Program-made: the position numbers and the translations under genes | Notes under the pieces: generated by a model | Seen by the model: the letters and a program-made list of their open reading frames with translations, nothing else | The model's database searches: none | What the model was told of the DNA's origin: nothing | Assembly (NCBI GenBank): GCA_964641695.1 | Contig: CAZXKG010000109.1 | Coordinates: 1-8,983, forward strand | Length of the DNA stretch: 8,983 bases | Source of the DNA: RHKX01 sp964641695 | GTDB taxonomy: Bacteria; Actinomycetota; Thermoleophilia; Solirubrobacterales; 70-9 | Direction: 5' to 3' | Part shown: positions 5,288 to 8,983 of the stretch, piece after piece | How the letters are laid out: the number at the start of each line of letters is the position of its first letter | Position numbering within the stretch: position 1 is the stretch's first letter

Positions 5288-5950
5288 ATGTCGAGCTCAC
5301 CGTCCGGCGCGCGGCTGACGGCAGGCTGGGCCGGCATCGCGGCGACGACCGCCGGGTTCATCGCCGCGATCGTCGGCGCCGCCGAGGGGATGCGCGAGCT
5401 GATGGTCACCAGCGGTGGCTTCTGCGCCAGCGGCGGGCCCTACGTGATCGCCCAGGAGTGCGACGAGTCCGCGTTCGCGCTGCTCTTCGTGGGCATCGTG
5501 GTCGCGCTGCTCCTCGCCGCCGCGAGGGCGTTGGCCAACGCCTGGGTGAAGGGCCCGCGCGTCGGGACGTTCTCGCCGCTCGCGGTCATCTTCGCCGTCT
5601 TCGGCTGGAACTTCCTCGATCTGGGGCTCGACCCGCCGCCCGATCAGGGGTCGGGGGGCGTCTGGATCGCCTGCGGCGTTCTCTTCTGGCTGATGGCGAT
5701 CGGCTTCAGCGTGCCCACGGTCTGGCGGATCGTCGACTGGTTCCGCCGCGACGGCGAGCCGGAGCCCTCCGTCCTCGCCCCGCCGCTGGTTCGCGCCGCG
5801 GTGCCCGGACGTACTCCCGATCCGCCCGTTGCGGAACCTGTGCCGCTCGGGATGAGCCGCGGCCTCACGCTCGCCTTCGTGCTCGCGACCGTGGTCGGGA
5901 TCGCTGTCGGCATCCCGCTCGGCCTGGCGATCGCCGACGCCGTGCTCTGA
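5288..5950 (+). CDS. Membrane protein with five predicted helices and a two-cysteine CASGGPYVIAQEC loop, function unknown
   Basis: A 220-residue protein with hydrophobic segments at about residues 13-32, 61-82, 94-113, 123-147 and 192-216. Between the first two helices is GGFCASGGPYVIAQECDES, with cysteines 46 and 58 placed to form a disulphide if the loop is outside the cell; I recall similar C-ASGGPY motifs in other actinobacterial membrane proteins without known function. The fourth helix is followed by a basic/aromatic RIVDWFRRDGE and a Pro-rich linker (about 157-187) leading to the last helix. It begins 25 bases after the second MGxFK gene without a clear Shine-Dalgarno sequence, so expression may depend on translation of its neighbour. 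Same strand and spacing suggest one operon, and the soluble MGxFK proteins may dock on it. Confidence 0.8.
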   Translation: MSSSPSGARLTAGWAGIAATTAGFIAAIVGAAEGMRELMVTSGGFCASGGPYVIAQECDESAFALLFVGIVVALLLAAARALANAWVKGPRVGTFSPLAVIFAVFGWNFLDLGLDPPPDQGSGGVWIACGVLFWLMAIGFSVPTVWRIVDWFRRDGEPEPSVLAPPLVRAAVPGRTPDPPVAEPVPLGMSRGLTLAFVLATVVGIAVGIPLGLAIADAVL

Positions 5951-5995
5951 GGGACGAGCCCACCGCGGACATGCGCCTCGTCAACCGGCGGGTCT

Positions 5996-6583
5996 TCAGT
6001 CCGTGCCTGCCTGGGACTCGTCGATCGCGGACTGAAAGGCGGCCTCGAGCTCTTGCCGGACAGCGGTCATGCGCTTGGTCGAGGCTTCGGCACGGCAAAG
6101 GACCAGCGCCCCCTCCACCGCGCTGACCGCAAGTGAAGCGAGGCGGTCGGCTTTGGCGTTGGAGACGCCTTCCCGGCGCAGGCTGGAGGACAGAATCGCG
6201 ATCCAGCCACCGAGGGCCTCCGCGGCCGCCTCCGCGGTCTCGGTCCCGGGCGCAGTCTCGCCGGCGACGGCGGCGATCGCACAGCCGGCTCGGAACTCGT
6301 TGCTGCTCAGGTGGTGCTCCCATCCGGCGACGAACGCGCCGACGGCGGCTACCGCGCCGGCCTCCGCGGCGAACGGTTCGAGGAGCACGCTGACCTCGTC
6401 GCCGGCGTGCTGGATCACCGCCCGCGCGAGCTCGTCCTTGCCGCCGGGGAAGTGATGGTAGATCGCACCCCGCGCCACCCCGCTGTGCGCGTTGATCTCG
6501 CGCAGCCCCGTTGCGGATACGCCGTGCACGCGGAACAGCTCATACGCACTGTGGATCATGCGGTCGCGGCTATCCGATGCCAC
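5996..6583 (-). CDS. TetR family transcriptional regulator, LmrA/YxaF-like
   Basis: A 195-residue TetR repressor. The N-terminal helix-turn-helix runs from RDRMIHSAYELFRVHGVSAT to LREINAHSGVARGAIYHHFPGGKDEL (residues 6-52), with the typical GxIYHHFxxKxEL recognition helix. The ligand domain has EFRAGCAIAAVAGE (96-109) followed by a long Ala-rich helix pair, a signature I associate with the LmrA/YxaF branch, which controls drug or flavonoid response genes. The start is GTG 6583, six bases after the stop of the isochorismatase-fold gene before it; ATG at residue 9 would cut into the first helix. It is the last gene of the operon whose promoter carries two palindromic operators, so negative autoregulation with an unknown inducer is likely. 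Confidence 0.92.
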   Translation of the reverse strand: MASDSRDRMIHSAYELFRVHGVSATGLREINAHSGVARGAIYHHFPGGKDELARAVIQHAGDEVSVLLEPFAAEAGAVAAVGAFVAGWEHHLSSNEFRAGCAIAAVAGETAPGTETAEAAAEALGGWIAILSSSLRREGVSNAKADRLASLAVSAVEGALVLCRAEASTKRMTAVRQELEAAFQSAIDESQAGTD

Positions 6584-6589
6584 CGGCCG

Positions 6590-7093
6590 TCACTTGGTCG
6601 GAGACGCGGCGCCCACGAGCGCGAGGAACTGATCGGTGTCCAGGAGCTGGTGGCAGATACGCGGAAGTGTGACGCGCACGACGGTCCGATGTGCGCCCGG
6701 CGATCGCGTCCAGCACGCGTCGGCGACAACGGTGACGTGCAGGTCCAGCTCTGCCGCGTGGCGTGCTGTCGAGTCGACCTGCAGGTCGGTCGACGATCCG
6801 ACCAGCACGACTCGCTCGACGCCCTGCTCGTCCAGGCGCCCGCGCAGCTCCGGCTGAGCCAGGGCGCTCAGCGTCGCCGGCTCGGTGTGGTGCACGGGGA
6901 TCCCCCCGGCCAGCGCGCCCTCGACGCATCGGCTGAGATTCGACTCGGCCGACCCGGCAGGCGCGTCCTGGCGATCCCGGGCGTTGAGGACGATGAGGGC
7001 CGTCTGCTGCCCGCGCCCGCTTCGGTCGCTGCGCATGAGCAGGCTCACCGCCGCGCGGAGCGCAGGATCGGCGCGTGTCGAGAGCCGGATCAT
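6590..7093 (-). CDS. Isochorismatase-fold protein lacking catalytic residues (probable pseudoenzyme)
   Basis: A 167-residue protein starting at ATG 7093, which overlaps the stop of the preceding gene by four bases (ATGA), so the two are translationally coupled. The fold is recognisable: TALIVLNARDRQ (residues 31-42), GIPVHHTEP (64-72), VERVVLVGSSTDLQVDSTAR (92-111) and LHVTVVADACW (118-128). Set against the upstream partner, the catalytic Asp of TALVLVD is Asn37, the nucleophilic Cys of SNTCVEATGR is Gln105 in TDLQVDSTAR, and the segment that normally carries the catalytic Lys is largely deleted. It is therefore unlikely to hydrolyse isochorismate, amides or nitriles. The preserved core and coupled position suggest a structural or regulatory subunit of its neighbour. 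The open frame extends upstream to 7345, but that part is a shadow of the partner gene. Confidence 0.85.
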   Translation of the reverse strand: MIRLSTRADPALRAAVSLLMRSDRSGRGQQTALIVLNARDRQDAPAGSAESNLSRCVEGALAGGIPVHHTEPATLSALAQPELRGRLDEQGVERVVLVGSSTDLQVDSTARHAAELDLHVTVVADACWTRSPGAHRTVVRVTLPRICHQLLDTDQFLALVGAASPTK

Positions 7094-7764
7094 CCGATCG
7101 CCTCCAGGAACTCGGCAGTCGTGCTCGCTCGGCCAACCAGCAGGTAGTTCGCCAGCGCTGCTTGGTGGTCCCGCGGGGTCAGCGCGGTCACGCCGTCGGT
7201 CAGGTACGTGACCTCGTAGCCGAGGTCGACGGCGGTGCGACCCGTGGCCTCGACGCAGGTGTTCGACAGCGCTCCGGCCAAGACTACGTGCCGAACTCCG
7301 AGCGCGCTGAGGAGCGCGTGGAGGTCGGTGCCGGTGAACCCGCACGACGTCTCGTGCTCGCTCGCGACCAGCTCGCCGGGTAGCGGACGCAGCGCCTGAT
7401 GGAACCGGCCGCCGCGGCCGCGGGCGGAGAAGAGGCGCAGCCGGCGGGTGAGGGCATGTGACGGATTGGGGTGCCGCCGATCCGCGAAGCCGCCGCGGCG
7501 ATATCGATGGTGGGGCGCGTAGGCGACGTGGATGTCACGGGCGCGGCACGCCTCCAGCGCCTGCGCGATGTTCGCCACGACGTTGTTGGCCCGCGCGACA
7601 TCCCGCGTCATCGGCCACGCACGCCCGAGGCGGGAGAAGAAGTCGTTGTACGGGTCGACCAGGACCAGCGCGGTGGCCTGCGGGTCCAGCTGCTGCGTCC
7701 GTGGCGGGTCGCAGGACCCCGCTCGCGCCGCCGCCGCGGCATCTGGGTCCGGTCGTTGCTTCAT
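7090..7764 (-). CDS. Isochorismatase family cysteine hydrolase
   Basis: A 224-residue alpha/beta hydrolase of the isochorismatase/nicotinamidase superfamily, which uses a cysteine nucleophile to cleave amide, nitrile-derived or enol-ether bonds. Motifs: TALVLVDPYNDF with catalytic Asp37 (residues 31-42), VAYAPHHRYRRGGFADRRHP (80-99), SEHETSCGFTGTDLHALLSA (135-154) and VVLAGALSNTCVEATGRTA (160-178) with nucleophile Cys170. The PYNDF and GF.GTDL patterns place it in a sub-group of unassigned hydrolases; the catalytic Lys expected near 135 is Ser in my alignment. ATG 7764 is chosen because a GGGAGGG Shine-Dalgarno ends about 5 bases upstream; GTG 7770 would sit right on it. It is the first gene of a three-gene operon with a dead paralogue-like partner and a TetR regulator, and an operator lies inside its promoter. 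The substrate cannot be told from sequence. Confidence 0.88.
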   Translation of the reverse strand: MKQRPDPDAAAAARAGSCDPPRTQQLDPQATALVLVDPYNDFFSRLGRAWPMTRDVARANNVVANIAQALEACRARDIHVAYAPHHRYRRGGFADRRHPNPSHALTRRLRLFSARGRGGRFHQALRPLPGELVASEHETSCGFTGTDLHALLSALGVRHVVLAGALSNTCVEATGRTAVDLGYEVTYLTDGVTALTPRDHQAALANYLLVGRASTTAEFLEAIG

Positions 7765-7784
7765 CTCCACCCTCCCTCACTCGT

Positions 7785-7818
7785 CTACTCGACTAGGACG
7801 ACTGTCCGAGTCGAGTAG
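7785..7818. promoter_or_regulatory. Operator 2: long inverted repeat at and below the transcription start of the isochorismatase operon
   Basis: CTACTCGACT (7785-7794) and AGTCGAGTAG (7809-7818) are exact reverse complements, and inside them GGAC (7796-7799) and GTCC (7804-7807) also pair around GACT. The arms therefore match over 15 bases with a single mismatch. The inner part, TAGGACGACTGTCCGA (7794-7809), agrees with the upstream operator TAGGACACCTGTCCTA at 12 of 16 positions. It covers the predicted start and early leader of the operon, where a bound TetR dimer would act as a second block. As RNA it could also fold into a strong leader hairpin upstream of the Shine-Dalgarno sequence. Confidence 0.7.
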
Positions 7819-7820
7819 GG

Positions 7821-7850
7821 AGCCTAGATTAGGACACCTGTCCTAGTCAA
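7821..7850 (-). promoter_or_regulatory. Promoter of the isochorismatase/TetR operon
   Basis: On the minus strand, TTGACT (7850-7845) is a near-consensus -35 and TAGGCT (7826-7821) fits the TAnnnT -10 pattern with an 18-base spacer. Transcription would begin near 7814, about 50 bases before the ATG at 7764. A palindrome fills the spacer, the classical position for repression by a TetR dimer. Confidence 0.6.
7830..7845. promoter_or_regulatory. Operator 1: TAGGACA/TGTCCTA palindrome in the promoter spacer
   Basis: TAGGACA (7830-7836) and TGTCCTA (7839-7845) are exact inverted repeats around CC. The site lies between the -35 and -10 of the isochorismatase operon and is repeated, slightly altered, 36 bases away at 7794-7809. 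It is most simply read as the binding site of the TetR regulator encoded at the end of the operon. Confidence 0.7.
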
Positions 7851-7874
7851 CCCTGAAATGAGCTTGGCGGATGT

Positions 7875-7904
7875 CCCGCGCGCACTACGAACTCGCCGCG
7901 CGGG
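7875..7904 (-). terminator. GC-rich hairpin after the VOC gene, possible terminator
   Basis: CCCGCGCG (7875-7882) and CGCGCGGG (7897-7904) form an 8-base-pair stem with a 14-base loop, about 30 bases beyond the VOC stop on the minus strand. It separates that gene from the downstream operator/promoter region. No U-tract is present, so it may be weak or simply a product of high GC. Confidence 0.35.
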
Positions 7905-7935
7905 GGAGTGCCCGCACGGCGAGGTCCGCTGCCGA

Positions 7936-8406
7936 TTACTCGTTGTACTTACGCGCGAGCTCTGGGTCGCCGGGCTCGGGCACCTCGAACTCGTCGTCGG
8001 GGACCGGCTGGGTGATCCGGATGTGGTTGCCGAACGGATCGCGGATCGCCGCGTCCGTTCCGTAGAACATGTCGGTCGGCTCCTGGATCCCCTCGACGCC
8101 CTTGGCCATGAGTTCGGCGTAGGTCTTGCGGCAGTCGCTGGTGTTGAGGATGCAGCCGAGTCCGGCCATCCCCTTGCTGAGCAGGCTGCGCATCGCCTCC
8201 CGCGACTCGTCGTCGATGAACGGGTTGTCGATCGACTCGAGCAGGATCTGGAACTCCGGTTGGTCGGGCATCCCGACGGTGAGCCAGCGCATGTTCTCGA
8301 GTTGGATGTCCGCGCGGACTTCGAAGCCGAGCTTGCCGACGTAGAAGTCGAGCGCCTCGTCCTGGTTGATGACCCAGACACTTGAATGTGAGACTGAATT
8401 GAACAT
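7936..8406 (-). CDS. VOC superfamily protein (glyoxalase/bleomycin-resistance fold)
   Basis: A 156-residue vicinal-oxygen-chelate protein with two beta-alpha-beta-beta-beta modules. Module 1 is VSHSSVWVINQDEALDFYVG to LGFEVRADI, MRWLTVGMP and FQILLES (residues 5-58); module 2 is GLGCILNTSDCRKTYAELMA, GVEGIQEPTDMFYG and IRDPFGNHIRIT (82-132). Of the four usual metal positions H7 and E57 are present, but the other two look like C85 and R130, so it may not be a metal-dependent glyoxalase I. Family roles include lyase, dioxygenase and antibiotic-binding functions, and the substrate here is unknown. ATG 8406 follows the AraC stop by 9 bases; the two are almost certainly one transcript, and I recall this VOC/AraC pairing in other actinobacteria. 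Confidence 0.9.
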   Translation of the reverse strand: MFNSVSHSSVWVINQDEALDFYVGKLGFEVRADIQLENMRWLTVGMPDQPEFQILLESIDNPFIDDESREAMRSLLSKGMAGLGCILNTSDCRKTYAELMAKGVEGIQEPTDMFYGTDAAIRDPFGNHIRITQPVPDDEFEVPEPGDPELARKYNE

Positions 8407-8415
8407 GCGTCCAAC

Positions 8416-8859
8416 CTAGTCCCGGCCCTCCGCCTTGTCTTCTCGAAAAGTGCTCGATCGGGAGTTGGGTCGGTCCCAGGCCATCTGGTAGCAGGAGGGC
8501 ACGTAGACGCGGTTGAGGTCGTGCTTGCGGGCCCGGTACTGGGTCGGCGTGCAGCCGACGACCTCGCGGAACGTGCTCGAGAACGAGCCGAGACTGCTGA
8601 AGCCGACCTCCAGGCAGATCTCGGTCACCGGCAGGTCGGTGTGCCGGAGCATCGCCATCGCCCGCTCGATCCGGCGCCGCTGCAGGTAGCGGTGCGGCGT
8701 CTCCCCGAACGTCTCCTTGAAGCTGCGGATGAAGTGCGCCCGCGAGAGGTTGGCCTCGCGCGCGATCGTCTCGACGCTGATCCCCTCCGCATAGCAGCGG
8801 TCCATCAGATCACGGCTGGAGAGCAGCCGGCGGTTGTTTTCTAGGCGTGGGTTGCCCAC
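8416..8859 (-). CDS. Short AraC family transcriptional regulator
   Basis: A 147-residue protein made almost only of the AraC/XylS DNA-binding domain. The first helix-turn-helix is at about residues 28-49 (VETIAREANLSRAHFIRSFK) and the second at 77-98, followed by the family signature GFSSLGSFSSTFREVVGCTP and TQYRAR (86-111). FGETPHRYLQRRRIERAMAM joins the two. There is no separate ligand domain; a 36-residue tail (RVYVPSCYQMAWDRP and onwards) may replace it. The GTG at 8859 makes the gene overlap the end of lpd by 19 bases; a later ATG at residue 19 would still keep both helix-turn-helices, but the earlier residues (PRLENNRRLLSSRDLMDR) look like the usual first helix. It directly precedes the VOC gene and probably activates it or responds to the same compound. 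Confidence 0.9.
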   Translation of the reverse strand: MGNPRLENNRRLLSSRDLMDRCYAEGISVETIAREANLSRAHFIRSFKETFGETPHRYLQRRRIERAMAMLRHTDLPVTEICLEVGFSSLGSFSSTFREVVGCTPTQYRARKHDLNRVYVPSCYQMAWDRPNSRSSTFREDKAEGRD

Positions 8860-8983
8860 CCGTCGACGGCCCTTGCGGCCTCGGGGATCGCCTCGGAGAT
8901 CGTCGGGTGCGGGTGGATGATCCGCGCCAGCTCCTGGTAGCCGCCCTCGAGCTCCTTGATCGCCGAGCTGGTCGCGATCAAGG
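8841..8983 (-). CDS. lpd: Dihydrolipoamide dehydrogenase (E3), C-terminal end only
   Basis: The minus strand reads 46 residues from the window edge to the TAG at 8843-8841, including LIATSSAIKELEGGYQELAR and IIHPHPTISEAIPEAAR. HPHPTISEA is the dimer-interface motif of E3: the second His and the Glu five residues later form the catalytic acid/base pair of dihydrolipoamide dehydrogenase. The enzyme is a FAD homodimer that reoxidises the lipoyl groups of E2 with NAD+. The rest of the gene lies beyond the right edge. Its 3' end overlaps the start of the AraC gene by 19 bases. Its orientation matches pdhA and pdhB at the other end of the window. Specificity for pyruvate versus other 2-oxo acid complexes cannot be told. 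Confidence 0.92.
   Translation of the reverse strand, partial: LIATSSAIKELEGGYQELARIIHPHPTISEAIPEAARAVDGWATHA

Noticed and set aside
5951..5995. Possible terminator between the membrane protein gene and TetR
   Set aside because: CCCACCG and CGGCGGG can pair only with a mismatch across a long loop, and there is no U-tract; too weak to list.
6311..7147. A 278-codon plus-strand frame opposite TetR and the second isochorismatase-fold gene
   Set aside because: The opposite strand encodes recognisable proteins with coupled starts and stops; this frame shows no motif and no ribosome binding site.
7094..7345. Upstream extension of the second isochorismatase-fold frame
   Set aside because: The extra residues are Arg/His/Pro-rich and lie over the end of the first hydrolase; the ATGA overlap at 7093 gives a much better start.
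7858..8385. A plus-strand frame beginning just after the operator region
   Set aside because: It looks at first like a divergent gene under the same operators, but it is antisense to the VOC gene and its sequence is a mirror of that coding region with no recognisable domain.
1..8983. tRNA, rRNA, CRISPR arrays, insertion sequences, integrases or toxin-antitoxin pairs
   Set aside because: I looked on both strands and saw no cloverleaf-like sequences, spaced repeats, transposase motifs or terminal inverted repeats.

Overview
The window is very GC-rich, densely packed bacterial DNA with short intergenic gaps, GTG as well as ATG starts and an Ala/Arg/Gly/Glu-heavy proteome. This and the gene families (two-subunit pyruvate dehydrogenase E1, MocR, TetR, AraC, small Q/A-rich MGxFK proteins, a CASGGPY-type membrane protein) point to a high-GC actinobacterium, perhaps of the Thermoleophilia/Solirubrobacterales type; the lineage is inferred. 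A run of 10 N at 1229-1238 shows it comes from a scaffolded assembly.

Layout, left to right. (1) 1-1337, minus: start of pdhB and the whole of pdhA, the two E1 subunits of a 2-oxo acid (pyruvate-type) dehydrogenase, overlapping by one base; the N gap lies inside pdhA. (2) 1557-3636: a PNPOx-like flavin-binding split-barrel protein (minus) facing away from a MocR-type regulator (plus), with a shared promoter region containing overlapping -10 elements and a G-quadruplex-like ribosome binding site. (3) 3714-4367, minus: a DsbA-fold 2-hydroxychromene-2-carboxylate isomerase-like protein, convergent with MocR across a perfect palindrome. (4) 4397-5950, plus: a promoter with a 16-bp palindrome on its -10, then two small paralogous-looking MGxFK proteins and a five-helix membrane protein. 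(5) 5996-7850, minus: an autoregulated-looking operon of an isochorismatase-family hydrolase, a second isochorismatase-fold protein that has lost its catalytic residues, and a TetR regulator; two matching operator palindromes sit at its promoter. (6) 7936-8983, minus: a VOC (glyoxalase-fold) protein, a short AraC-type regulator, and the C-terminal end of dihydrolipoamide dehydrogenase (E3).

The E3 tail at the right edge and E1 alpha/beta at the left edge run in the same direction, so the window looks like about 7.5 kb of small regulator-plus-effector cassettes between parts of one PDH locus. Four of the cassettes pair a one-component regulator or a palindromic operator with small enzymes or proteins of unknown substrate. 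The most notable items are the catalytically dead isochorismatase partner, the dual TetR operator, the G4-like ribosome binding site, the possible leaderless ATC start of MocR, and the MGxFK/membrane-protein operon of unknown function.
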